Of a stretch of 43,762 nt of DNA, positions 9,302 through 17,432 are shown piece after piece. The stretch is taken from positions 1-43,762 of the forward strand of contig JAJRQF010000070.1 of assembly GCA_024280375.1 (NCBI GenBank). The letters are read 5' to 3'. The DNA is from Alphaproteobacteria bacterium. GTDB lineage: Bacteria > Pseudomonadota > Alphaproteobacteria > Rhizobiales > Rhizobiaceae. The notes under the pieces were generated by a model, which searched no databases, had not been told where the DNA came from, and was given only the letters and a program-made list of their open reading frames with translations. The stretch's first letter is position 1; every line of letters begins with the position of its first letter. The translations under genes and the position numbers were made by a program.

Positions 9302-9873
9302 CGTCGTTCTGCCTGTACTGATAGAAACACAAATTCCGGAGAAATTACCTTGATAAAACCATGGCTCAATTCCGCATCAAAGCTGAGACTTTCACCAGCC
9401 TTAAGGGTCATATCTTTTTGGCCGTAGCGATAGATCGCTTCACCCTCAAGCGCGTAGATGAAGACCACGCCATGGCCAATATAGCGCGGTGGGCTGGCTG
9501 GCTGGCGCAGCAATGTGACCTTGCGCGCCTCGAATTGTAAATCGCGGCGGGTATGGAAGGCCAGATTGACAAAGTCATGGCTGTGTTCGTCGATAACCCG
9601 GGTCGACAACAGGCCTTCGCCTTCTTTTACGTGGGTGAAATCCGCATGGTCTGTGCCTGTTTCGCGAAATAGCGATACCAAGGGCACACCAAGTGTTTTG
9701 CTCAAGGCGCTCAAGGTGGAAATTGACGGCGATACCTGGCCATTTTCAATGCGGCTGATCATAGCGGCAGAAACGCCCGATTCAGCTGCAAGCTGACGGG
9801 CTGTAAAGTCGCCACCCTCTCGCAGATCGCGCAAGGCCGATCCGATTGCCTGATCATTTATGCCATCGTTCAA
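9298..9873 (-). CDS. XRE-family regulator with C-terminal cupin domain
   Basis: A 191-residue two-domain regulator. Residues 10-65 form an XRE helix-turn-helix (LAAESGVSAAMISRIENGQ is the recognition region). Residues 105-185 form a small cupin barrel (GHGVVFIYALEGEAIYRYG, then LKAGESLSFDAELSHGF), where a ligand would bind. This architecture is common in repressors of amine and amino acid catabolism such as PuuR. It lies between the 2OG oxygenase gene (39 bp upstream) and the putative peptidase gene (4-bp overlap), so it probably controls its own operon. A candidate operator is the palindrome at 10906-10921. The effector is unknown. Confidence 0.85.
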   Translation of the reverse strand: MNDGINDQAIGSALRDLREGGDFTARQLAAESGVSAAMISRIENGQVSPSISTLSALSKTLGVPLVSLFRETGTDHADFTHVKEGEGLLSTRVIDEHSHDFVNLAFHTRRDLQFEARKVTLLRQPASPPRYIGHGVVFIYALEGEAIYRYGQKDMTLKAGESLSFDAELSHGFIKVISPEFVFLSVQAERR

Positions 9874-9912
9874 TTGGTCACCCTTTTTGCAAATGTACTT
9901 TTTAAACCAAAT

Positions 9913-10878
9913 TCAGCTTTTTCGGTAGGAAAATGCCTTATTAAAGCGCCAGTTCAAATAATTACCACAAGTTGTTGCTTTTTCGAACTCATTAGATCCT
10001 TCAGTGAATATGTCACGGGCATCAATTATGGTTTCCGGGTTTGGGTCAAAGGCCAGCACAAGCGACATGCGCTCGCGGCCGGAGGTGTTTACCACCCGGT
10101 GCAGGGTGGATTTATAGGCACCATTGGTCCAGCGGGCCAGCAGGTCTGCGACATTGACAATCAGTGTGCCTTCAATTGGTGGCGCATGAACCCAGTCGCC
10201 ATTGAGGTCTTTTACCTGCAAGCCGCCGACATTGTCCTGACAAAGAACCGTCAGTACGCCGAAATCCGTATGCGGGCCGACGCCAAATTGTTCGTCGCCC
10301 ATATCCTCCGGCTGTTTTGGATAATAGACAAAAGACGCGCGACTAAGCGGCCTTGAACTGGTCTGCAAAAAGAAATTTTCATCCAGATCAAGCCCAATGG
10401 CAAAGCCGCGCATTAAATGATGGGCAACTTCATGGGCCTGACGAAAATATTCCATCGCGTCTTTTTGCATGTCCGGTACAAAATCCGGCCATTGATTATC
10501 ACCGCGTAGCGGGTGGTCATCCGGGGTGGTGCCTTTGATGTCCTCATATCCCCAAATAAAACTTTCCTTGAGATCGGCCTTTGCATCGTCGCGCATTTTT
10601 GCGCCGCCCTGTTGCAGCCAGCCGCGATGGGATGAGGAGACGCTGACGGATGATTTATCTTCATTGGATCCATGGAAGAAAGAATAGGCGGCATTTCTGG
10701 CGGCTTCTATTGTTTCATCTGCAATGCCGTGGCCTTTGATATAGATGAACCCAAGATTTTGGCTTGCCAGATGCAAGGCTTTTGCAACTTGTTTTGGATT
10801 GCTTCCATCGCGTAACGGAGTAATATCAATTACCGGGATAATTTCTGCGTTAACCTGTTTTGCCTGCGCATATGCCAT
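9913..10878 (-). CDS. 2-oxoglutarate/Fe(II)-dependent oxygenase, isopenicillin N synthase family
   Basis: A 321-residue enzyme from the ATG at 10878, which has a good AGGGAG ribosome site; a GTG one codon earlier is also in frame. The N-terminal DIOX_N region (IPVIDITPL, then LGFIYIKGHGI) is followed by the jelly-roll core. Iron ligands are the HTD motif (about residues 203-205) and the histidine of STLHRVV (about 260). The 2OG-binding pair is the R-x-S of RERMSL (about 270-272). The family hydroxylates, desaturates or demethylates small molecules. Beside two amine-oxidising flavoproteins, an oxidative step on an N-methyl or amino compound is plausible, but the substrate is not known. It is the first gene of a leftward operon. 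Confidence 0.87.
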   Translation of the reverse strand: MAYAQAKQVNAEIIPVIDITPLRDGSNPKQVAKALHLASQNLGFIYIKGHGIADETIEAARNAAYSFFHGSNEDKSSVSVSSSHRGWLQQGGAKMRDDAKADLKESFIWGYEDIKGTTPDDHPLRGDNQWPDFVPDMQKDAMEYFRQAHEVAHHLMRGFAIGLDLDENFFLQTSSRPLSRASFVYYPKQPEDMGDEQFGVGPHTDFGVLTVLCQDNVGGLQVKDLNGDWVHAPPIEGTLIVNVADLLARWTNGAYKSTLHRVVNTSGRERMSLVLAFDPNPETIIDARDIFTEGSNEFEKATTCGNYLNWRFNKAFSYRKS

Positions 10879-10881
10879 CAC

Positions 10882-11190
10882 TTACTCCCTTTAGTGATGC
10901 ATTATATGCAAATAATTGCATGCGGCGCAACATCAAATCGTACCGGGCCCATTTCCTGCTGATGCCATGATTATTAGAGGCCATTCCTAATTGGTTTTGG
11001 GCGTTGTCAACTATGCAGGTGTGAAGAAATTCACATACGAGTAGTCTTGAAATCTGCGATACTTATTCGGGGGATTTGTTTGAGAATGCCTCAAAATTGC
11101 AGGGACAATATTAGGGCCTGTGCGAAATAATAATTTGATCATTTATAATAGTTTCCGACGCGCAATTTTTGAATGCTGGAGTGAATTGAT
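10882..11190. other. Divergent intergenic region between oxygenase and M6 protease genes
   Basis: A 309-bp AT-rich spacer that must hold the promoter of the leftward oxygenase operon and that of the rightward protease gene. Apart from the inverted repeat at 10906-10921 and a GGAG ribosome site before 11191, nothing distinctive is seen. Confidence 0.45.
10906..10921. promoter_or_regulatory. Palindrome, candidate operator of the XRE-cupin regulator
   Basis: ATGCAA, ATAA, TTGCAT: perfect 6-bp arms 28 bp upstream of the oxygenase start. A related TTGCAAATG sequence occurs in the 39-bp gap just upstream of the regulator gene. The location suits autorepression, but binding by the XRE-cupin protein is inference. 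Confidence 0.35.
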
Positions 11191-13467
11191 ATGACAGCTA
11201 TCAATGGCGAAACCCTGATAATAGAGCAAGCTGATGGTGCATCGGTTGAGCTTGTTGTGTGGGGCGATGAATTTTATGTCCGCTATGAAACCATTGATGG
11301 ATACACCGTTTGGCCTGACGCCAAGACCGGTCAGTTTTGCTATGCCGATGTACGAAACGGGCGATTTATCTCAACCGGAGCCAGTATCAACAAACGTCCG
11401 CCAATGGGGTTGCGACGGCATTTAAAAGAATCTGCCGATATTCGTCAGGCGCGGTTTGATGCCCGCTACAACCATATTCGATCAATTCCGATGGTTGCTG
11501 AATCTGATGGACGCGTTCTAACCATTGGGCGTAATGATGGGCTGCTTGAAGGGCGAAGGGTTAGCCAAGGCAATGTGCTGGGCTTGACCATATTGGTTGA
11601 GTTTTCTGACATCAAGGCCAGCGTAACCCGCGAAGATGTGGGTGCATTGTTGAATAGTGCCGATTATACCCTTAACGGCAATTACTGTTCGGTGAACAAG
11701 TATTTCAAGATTGTATCGAACAACAAACTCAATTACCAAAATCATGTGGTTGGTCCGGTAACATTACCCAATAGCAAAAAATATTATGAAACCGTCTCGT
11801 TTATCAATGAGGCATTTCAATTGGCGATGGACGAGCTGGACGCCAATGGGGTTGATCTGAGTCAGTTTGACAGTTTGAACGAAGGCATATTTGACGCGGT
11901 CAATTTCATGTATGCCGGGCGCACCGTTTACGGCATCAACAACAACAATCAAAATCCCAGCAGTTTGTGGCCGCATAATTCCATAACCAACCAAAGCCAC
12001 CGGGGCATGCGCACGCATTTTTATATGCTTTCCAGTATGGGCAGGCGGGTGGTTGATCTGTCCATTGGCACATTTTGCCATGAAAGCGCGCATTTGCTCT
12101 GCCGGTTCCCGGATTTGTATGACTATGGAAAACGGGATGGTGATACTTTGGAAAGCCGCGGCATCGGTGAATATTGCCTGATGGGTAATGGCAATCATTT
12201 AAACCGGGGTCGCACTCCATCACCAATCTGTGCCTATTTGCGCGATCTGGTGGATTGGGTTGATGAGGAAATCTCGTTAGATGGTGGCGGTAGTCATTCC
12301 GCTCGCCATGGTGCTTATGGTCAGGTGTTTAAGTATTTGACCGATGATAGTGATGAATATTTTCTGATTGAAAACCGCGCAAATATAGACCTTGATGAAT
12401 TCCTGCCATCCGGCGGGCTGGCTGTTTATCATTGCGACCGGAAGGGTTCGAACGAGTATCAGGCTGGCACGGCCTCGCGGCATTATCAGGTGGCTCTTTT
12501 GCAGGCCGACGGGCGACGTGATCTCGAAATGAACCGTTCAAGTGATGCGGAAGATCTGTTTGGCAATGTCGATGGAATTGCGCTTGCCCACGACACTGTT
12601 CCGTCCGCCACGCAATGGGATGGCAGCGATTCCGGTTTGATTGTTGCTAACATCTCTTCGCCGGGGAATGAGATTTCATTTGAAACCGGTGGTGATGCGA
12701 TTGCGCAGGCGACTAGATTTTCTGTTGAGAAAATTGCCCATCTGCTTATTCCTGATGATCAGCCCGAGGGGGTGAATAGTGTAATCAATGTTGGTCAATC
12801 CGGCAGGCTGATTACGCTCTCGATTGGTATCGATGTAACACATAGCTACGTTGGGGATTTGACAATATCTCTGCGCTCGCCGGGTGGCGTAATCGTGGTT
12901 GTTCACAAGGTTGAGGGTGGTAGTTCTGACGATCTGAAAATCACCTATACGAGCGATGATTCAGAATTGTCTGAATTTTTGGGCGAAGATATTGCTGGCG
13001 ACTGGTCGCTTCATTTAATCGATCACGAGGCGGAAGATGTGGGGCGACTAAACTCCTGGAAGCTTGATCTGGAATTTGAACCTAAGCGACAATTGGTTGA
13101 GGGTTCGGTTTCTCCTAACCTGCAAATTCCAGATGATGCGGTGGCGGGCGTTGAAAGCACTATTGCAGTCCAAGACCGGGGATTGTTGAAAGCCGTTAGC
13201 GTATCGGTGGAAATATCTCACTCTTACATTGGCGATCTTTACGTTGAGTTGGTGTCGCCGCAGGGGCAATCGGTTGTGCTGCATAACCGTACCGGGCGGT
13301 CTGACCGGGATTTGCGAATAACTTATGATGCAACCAACGCACGGGCGCTGGATTTACTGATTGATCAGCAAATTGAAGGTGACTGGAAACTCCGAATTAG
13401 AGATTTGGAAGCGCAGGATGTTGGTACGCTGGAGCGTTGGGTTTTGAAACTCCACCATCAAACTTGA
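11191..13467 (+). CDS. M6-family metalloprotease with two C-terminal P domains
   Basis: A 758-residue zinc protease. Residues 1-130 are a propeptide-like region. The catalytic domain (about 130-505) contains HESAH at 297-301, followed by PDLYD; Asp308 would complete the zinc site, as in immune-inhibitor-A-type (M6) peptidases. Residues 508-628 and 638-757 are two homologous beta-sandwich P domains of the proprotein-convertase type, each with an S/Y-x-GDL core and a final GDW-L-x-D element. P domains usually stabilise secreted proteases, yet no N-terminal signal peptide is visible. It is a single gene with its own promoter region and a GGAG ribosome site. Its target is unknown. Confidence 0.85.
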   Translation: MTAINGETLIIEQADGASVELVVWGDEFYVRYETIDGYTVWPDAKTGQFCYADVRNGRFISTGASINKRPPMGLRRHLKESADIRQARFDARYNHIRSIPMVAESDGRVLTIGRNDGLLEGRRVSQGNVLGLTILVEFSDIKASVTREDVGALLNSADYTLNGNYCSVNKYFKIVSNNKLNYQNHVVGPVTLPNSKKYYETVSFINEAFQLAMDELDANGVDLSQFDSLNEGIFDAVNFMYAGRTVYGINNNNQNPSSLWPHNSITNQSHRGMRTHFYMLSSMGRRVVDLSIGTFCHESAHLLCRFPDLYDYGKRDGDTLESRGIGEYCLMGNGNHLNRGRTPSPICAYLRDLVDWVDEEISLDGGGSHSARHGAYGQVFKYLTDDSDEYFLIENRANIDLDEFLPSGGLAVYHCDRKGSNEYQAGTASRHYQVALLQADGRRDLEMNRSSDAEDLFGNVDGIALAHDTVPSATQWDGSDSGLIVANISSPGNEISFETGGDAIAQATRFSVEKIAHLLIPDDQPEGVNSVINVGQSGRLITLSIGIDVTHSYVGDLTISLRSPGGVIVVVHKVEGGSSDDLKITYTSDDSELSEFLGEDIAGDWSLHLIDHEAEDVGRLNSWKLDLEFEPKRQLVEGSVSPNLQIPDDAVAGVESTIAVQDRGLLKAVSVSVEISHSYIGDLYVELVSPQGQSVVLHNRTGRSDRDLRITYDATNARALDLLIDQQIEGDWKLRIRDLEAQDVGTLERWVLKLHHQT

Positions 13468-13615
13468 TGCCCGCTTGAGCGACAATGTCTGTATCTGGTT
13501 GATAAGTATTTTCGATTTAGAAATAGGAGGCTTGTCGAGACCAATATATTTTAATTATCTCCAATATGTTCATTCCCTTACGTAAACAAATTGATGTTGA
13601 ATTGTTAATACAATT

Positions 13616-13645
13616 TTGTTACGAACAACTATTGTATAGTATAAA
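13616..13645 (+). promoter_or_regulatory. Candidate sigma-70 promoter of the small ORF
   Basis: TTGTTA (13616-13621), an 18-bp spacer and TATAAA (13640-13645), about 40 bp upstream of the small gene. A perfect inverted repeat lies just upstream at 13600-13615 (AATTGT, TAAT, ACAATT) and could be an operator. Confidence 0.4.
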
Positions 13646-13684
13646 TTTGAAATATATACCGTCAATTGTATTTAGGAGGGTGGT

Positions 13685-13885
13685 ATGGATTTAAATGTAG
13701 TTGAATCTGTGGTGGACTACTCAAGTAAAGGTTGTAAAATTTTATTTGGGCATAATGTATTGGGTGGGATGAAAATTAAGGTCAAATACGGTCCTTTCAA
13801 AATTCTAACCAAACGTTTTAAAACTGATATTGAAACTTATTACGAAGTTAAGCGGCGGCTAAAAGCGCAAAACAGTCTACTCTAA
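13685..13885 (+). CDS. Small protein of unknown function (66 aa)
   Basis: Not recognised. A 66-residue basic protein (MDLNVVESVVDYSS at the start, a lysine-rich middle with KIKVKYGPFKILTKRFK, then a helical YYEVKRRLKAQ tail). No membrane segment or cysteine motif beyond one Cys is visible. It is likely real: AGGAGGG stands 4 bp before the ATG and a reasonable promoter lies further upstream. It is AT-rich relative to the large genes around it, which may point to separate origin. It sits alone between the M6 protease gene and a leftward AhpD-like gene. A DNA- or RNA-binding role would fit the charge but is speculation. Confidence 0.6.
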   Translation: MDLNVVESVVDYSSKGCKILFGHNVLGGMKIKVKYGPFKILTKRFKTDIETYYEVKRRLKAQNSLL

Positions 13886-14034
13886 TATTTGATCTGTAAT
13901 AGCGCTCGGTTATTACTTGGGAGCACTTCAGGGTGGGGACTGTGCCCCGGTGTTTGCAGTCTTTGGGTATCTTGTAATTGCAGGTCAAAATTGATGGACA
14001 GCGATGCGCATGATGCATTTAGCATGGGGGATAC

Positions 14035-14610
14035 TTATTTCGAATAATATCCAACCACATCACCATCGGTGGTGACCCCCAGCCCGTTAAGGCAGCGATT
14101 GGCATAGTTGAAATAGCCAATGATTTGATTGGCTTCCAGAATTTCACCATCGCTCAAACCTGCTGATCGCATTTCTTCAATATCTGCTTCACTCATATTT
14201 TGTGGAGCCAGAGTTAGCTTTTCGGCATAATGCAGCAATGCCAGTTCGCGGCCCTTAAATTCTCTATCTGGTGCGCCCGCATCCAATGCCAGCTTTATGG
14301 CGTCTGCCTTTGTATCATCACCAATCAGATGTCTGGCATTAGCCCAGTGATTGGCCAGTGAATATTCACATTTATTGAGGATGGAAACATAAGAACTGAT
14401 TACCTCCTGCAGCCATTGGGGCAGGGTATTTGCATTGTCATGCAAGGCGGCACGATACAAAACCACGTGTCCGCGCATCGTAGAAGGGCGCAAAGAATGA
14501 ACCCGCATGACATTGTCGACGGTGCCATGGGGGGTGCGCGCCAGGTTTAAAACTTCGCTAAGTTCATCACCGGCATCTTCGTCTGAAATCATTTTTATCC
14601 AGGCTGACAT
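14035..14610 (-). CDS. AhpD-like (carboxymuconolactone decarboxylase fold) protein, peroxidase-related
   Basis: A 191-residue all-helical protein of the peroxidase-related AhpD-like group. The active-site helix reads NKCEYSLANHW: Cys81 and His88 are kept, but the second cysteine of the usual C-x-x-C is Ser84. Proteins with both cysteines reduce peroxides through a disulphide; with only one, a different thiol chemistry or no peroxidase activity is expected. A C-terminal LSDGEILEANQIIGYFNYANR helix is typical of the group. It is a single leftward gene. The DNA behind its start is occupied by a tandem-repeat patch. Family firm, activity doubtful. Confidence 0.8.
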   Translation of the reverse strand: MSAWIKMISDEDAGDELSEVLNLARTPHGTVDNVMRVHSLRPSTMRGHVVLYRAALHDNANTLPQWLQEVISSYVSILNKCEYSLANHWANARHLIGDDTKADAIKLALDAGAPDREFKGRELALLHYAEKLTLAPQNMSEADIEEMRSAGLSDGEILEANQIIGYFNYANRCLNGLGVTTDGDVVGYYSK

Positions 14611-14635
14611 TCTAAACTTTCTTTACAATATTCCA

Positions 14636-14946
14636 AATCTTTCGCGACTTCGTCATGTGCGATTTGAATTTACTTTCACGGCTATTCCAATGCTGCGCAT
14701 TGGGCCTACAAGGGTGCGCCGCATTGGCGGCGGCTCGAATTTTCTCGCTATCACACTAGCATTCCTTAGTGGTTCAAATCTTGCGCGACGAGCGTCACGT
14801 GCGATGCTTCCTTAGTGGTTCAAATCTTGCGCGAATACGTCACGTGCGATGCTCCCTTAGTGGTTCAAATCTTGCGCGACTTTGCCACGTGCGATGCTCC
14901 CTTAGTGGTTCAAATCTTGCGCGACGAGCGTCACGTGCGATTTGAA
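14636..14946. repeat. Tandem 45-46 bp repeats with flanking diverged copy
   Basis: Four tandem units start at 14764, 14810, 14855 and 14900 (periods 46, 45, 45). Each begins CCTTAGTGGTTCAAATC, continues TTGCGCGA, has 5-9 variable bases, then CACGTGCGAT. A diverged copy lies at 14636-14669. The first (diverged) and last units end in GATTTGAA, which makes an inverted repeat with TTCAAATC or AAATC at their start; the inner units end in GATGCT instead. Between the diverged copy and the array is a perfect hairpin (14687-14703: CCAATGC, TGC, GCATTGG). The patch separates the ABC permease stop from the AhpD-like gene. Function unknown; it may be an expanded palindromic intergenic element. Confidence 0.8.
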
Positions 14947-15684
14947 CTATCTCTGATCCGTATTCATTTTATTTTCAAACCAGCGCACAATCGCTGAAAC
15001 AACCAGGATCAATGCCAGATATTCCAAAAGCAGGACCGTGTAAATTTCCAACGGGCGATATTCGGTCACCACCAGTTCATTGGCTTTTCGGGTGAGTTCC
15101 TGCATCCCTACAACGGATACAAGCGAAGACATTTTCAGCATGTAAACCAGCTGATTGCCGAGTGCCGGTAATATGCGCCTAATCGCCTGAGGCAAAATGA
15201 TAAACCGCATCGTATCAACATAGTTCAGCGATATAGTGTGCGAGGCCTCATATTGCCCCTTATCAATTGACTGAATGCCGGCGCGAAAAATTTCCGCCTC
15301 AAAGGCGCTGTCAGAAAGAGCGAGCGCAATAACGCCTGCCCAGAATACGCTGATTGTATAACCGGATATTTGTGGCAATCCATAATAGACCCATAAAATC
15401 AGTACCAGAATGGGAATGGCTCGAATGATTTCAACATAGACGCGGTTGAAACCACGCAAATATTTGTTGGGCGAAAGACCTGGAAGGGCAACCAGCAAAC
15501 CAACGACCACCGAAATCAGAATTGCTGTTACAGAAAGCAGGACTGTATAATAAAGCCCGCTTATCAGGAACTTCAAGTTGATTAGGCCCTTGGGAAGCGT
15601 TGGGTCAACCACATACCAGCCCCAGTTTCCTGAGCAGCTGGACAGAAGTAAGGCAAGTGCGCCGAGGACAATAATTTTTTTCAT
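14947..15684 (-). CDS. Polar amino acid ABC transporter, permease
   Basis: A 245-residue HisM/GlnP-type inner-membrane permease with about five membrane segments. The EAA loop (QYEASHTISLNYVDTMRFIILPQAIRRILPALGNQ region, about residues 140-175) contacts the ATPase. Unusually, the N terminus reads like a lipoprotein signal (LLSSC with Cys17) ahead of the first transport-domain helix. It could be an extra membrane segment or a lipid-anchored start. The ATPase gene lies 9 bp upstream. Most polar amino acid systems use two permeases; only one is present, so it may act as a homodimer. Substrate not determined; histidine is a contextual guess because the hut genes are nearby. Confidence 0.88.
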   Translation of the reverse strand: MKKIIVLGALALLLSSCSGNWGWYVVDPTLPKGLINLKFLISGLYYTVLLSVTAILISVVVGLLVALPGLSPNKYLRGFNRVYVEIIRAIPILVLILWVYYGLPQISGYTISVFWAGVIALALSDSAFEAEIFRAGIQSIDKGQYEASHTISLNYVDTMRFIILPQAIRRILPALGNQLVYMLKMSSLVSVVGMQELTRKANELVVTEYRPLEIYTVLLLEYLALILVVSAIVRWFENKMNTDQR

Positions 15685-15693
15685 GGATACGAC

Positions 15694-16452
15694 CTAATGA
15701 TGCAGTATTTTTTGCAGGAAATCCCGGCAGCGCTGGCTATCCGGCTGATCAAAGAATTTATCCGGCGAACAGTTTTCAACAATTTCACCATGATCCATAA
15801 AGACCATTGTATCGGCAACCTTACGGGCAAAGCCCATCTCGTGGGTTACGCAAATCATGGTCATGCCAGACTCAGCCAGTTCGACCATCACATCAAGAAC
15901 TTCATTTATCATTTCTGGATCGAGTGCAGAGGTCGGCTCGTCAAACAGCAGAATTTTTGGTTCCATACACAGCGAGCGGGCAATGGCGACGCGTTGTTGC
16001 TGGCCGCCAGAAAGCTGGCGCGGAAATTTATCTGCCTGCTCGGGAATCCGCACGCGTTCAAGATATTGCATGGAAAGTTCACGCGCTTCCGTCTTGGATT
16101 TGCCGCGTGCCCTTATTTGCCCAAGCGAAAGATTTTCCAAAACGGTGAGATGGGGAAACAAATTAAATTGCTGAAAAACCATGCCGACATTGGCGCGGAT
16201 GGCGTTGAGTGCATCTTTGCTGCCATCAAGCTCAACACTATCAACCTGAATTTCCCCAGTTTCGTGATGCTCCAACTGATTGATACAGCGTATTAAAGTG
16301 GACTTTCCAGAACCCGATGGCCCGCAGATGACCACCCGCTCGCCGAGGTTCACATTGAGTGATACATTTTTTAAAGCCTGAAACTCGCCAAAAAATTTGG
16401 ATATAGATTCAATTTCAATAATGGGTTGATTTGTCGATTGACCGTCAGCCAC
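15694..16452 (-). CDS. Polar amino acid ABC transporter, ATP-binding protein
   Basis: A 252-residue GlnQ/HisP-type ATPase. Walker A is GPSGSGKST (44-52), the Q-loop is in VFQQFNLFP (about 92-100), the signature is LSGGQ (147-151), Walker B is ILLFDE (167-172), and the H-loop histidine is in CVTHE. It powers uptake through the adjacent permease at the cytoplasmic membrane face. It is the first gene of a leftward pair, divergent from the binding-protein gene, with about 130 bp between them for both promoters. Splitting the binding protein onto the other strand allows separate expression levels. Confidence 0.92.
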   Translation of the reverse strand: MADGQSTNQPIIEIESISKFFGEFQALKNVSLNVNLGERVVICGPSGSGKSTLIRCINQLEHHETGEIQVDSVELDGSKDALNAIRANVGMVFQQFNLFPHLTVLENLSLGQIRARGKSKTEARELSMQYLERVRIPEQADKFPRQLSGGQQQRVAIARSLCMEPKILLFDEPTSALDPEMINEVLDVMVELAESGMTMICVTHEMGFARKVADTMVFMDHGEIVENCSPDKFFDQPDSQRCRDFLQKILHH

Positions 16453-16582
16453 TTGTTTTTACCCTCGTTGTGTTCGCCCATAACTGAACATGATGTTTAT
16501 TCTCATGCAACAAATTTATTATATTGCAATTATTTACCACCGTGCCATGATGTATAAATAATTTAAACTTGGGAGGGATCCA

Positions 16583-17353
16583 ATGAAACTATTCAAAACG
16601 ATTTCAGCAGCATTGATCATTATGGCCGCTACTACACAGGTGCAGGCACAATCTGCATTACAGGATATTCTAAGCGGCGGTGTCTTGAAAGTTGGTACTA
16701 CGGGTGACTGGAACCCGATGACAATTAAAGACCCGGCGACCAATGCCTATAAAGGTTATGATATTGATATCATGACCGAGCTTGCAAAAGATCTGGGTGT
16801 AAAAGTTGAGTTTGTGGCGACAGACTGGAAAACGCTGGTGAATGGTGTGGTTAGTGGCAATTACCACATGACCGGTTCCGCATCTATCAGCCCGTCACGC
16901 ATGAAAGTTGCCGGTTTTTCTGAAAGTTATATAGCCGTGCAGATTATGCCGTTTACCACGGCTGACAAGCTCGCCAAGTTTAATGGTTGGGATTCAATCA
17001 ATAAACCCGGCGTAAAAGTTGCGGCCACTCTTGGAACGACTTTCGAAAAACACGTCAAAAACTGGTTCCCGAATTCGGAAATCAAGGCGATTGAAGCGCC
17101 CGCATTGCAACATCAGGAAGTGTTGTCTGGCCGTTCAGATGTGTTTGTGACTTCCAATATCGAGGGTGCAACCTTGATGAAGAAGTTCCCAAACATCAAA
17201 CCAATTCCGGTAAAAGCAGCACGCGCACCTTCTCCAATTGCCATGCTGTTGCCGCAGGGTGATCAGGTTTGGATTAATTATGTGAATAACTGGATCAAGA
17301 TCAAAACTGCGCGTGGTTTCTTTATAAAAACCGGCGCAAAATGGGGCTTGTAA
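16583..17353 (+). CDS. Polar amino acid ABC transporter, periplasmic binding protein
   Basis: A 256-residue family 3 solute-binding protein. A Sec signal peptide (KTISAALIIMAATTQVQA, cleavage near residue 22) is followed by GVLKVGTTGDWNPMTI, YKGYDIDIMTELAKDLG and the DWKTLVNGVVSGNYHM stretch typical of the fold. The order resembles binding proteins and cyclohexadienyl-dehydratase-like members of this family, so enzymatic activity cannot be excluded by eye. It would capture a polar amino acid in the periplasm. A GGGAGGG ribosome site precedes the ATG. It ends at a perfect terminator (17393-17427), which lets it be made in excess over downstream genes. Confidence 0.88.
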   Translation: MKLFKTISAALIIMAATTQVQAQSALQDILSGGVLKVGTTGDWNPMTIKDPATNAYKGYDIDIMTELAKDLGVKVEFVATDWKTLVNGVVSGNYHMTGSASISPSRMKVAGFSESYIAVQIMPFTTADKLAKFNGWDSINKPGVKVAATLGTTFEKHVKNWFPNSEIKAIEAPALQHQEVLSGRSDVFVTSNIEGATLMKKFPNIKPIPVKAARAPSPIAMLLPQGDQVWINYVNNWIKIKTARGFFIKTGAKWGL

Positions 17354-17392
17354 AATTCTTCATTTTTCGATTTCGTGAATGAGGGTCTGGGG

Positions 17393-17427
17393 AAGGGTGC
17401 CTTGGTATTTGCCAAGGCACCCTTTTT
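17393..17427 (+). terminator. Rho-independent terminator after the binding-protein gene
   Basis: Perfect 13-bp stem: AAGGGTGCCTTGG (17393-17405) and CCAAGGCACCCTT (17412-17424), loop TATTTG, with the T-run continuing to 17427. The next gene starts only 6 bp later, so the stem also covers the place where its ribosome site would be. Confidence 0.93.
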
Positions 17428-17432
17428 GATAA

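Noticed and set aside
14764-14946. CRISPR-like array
   Set aside because: The variable parts between conserved blocks are only 5-9 bases, there are four units, and no cas gene is near.
14815-14997. A 60-codon frame with 15-residue protein repeats (VQILRD-type)
   Set aside because: It exists only because the 45-bp DNA repeat is a multiple of three; it has no ribosome site and runs into the antisense of the permease gene.
16500-16560. Second HutC operator upstream of the ABC binding-protein gene
   Set aside because: AT-rich sequences here match the hutI palindrome only in one half; there is no symmetric site.
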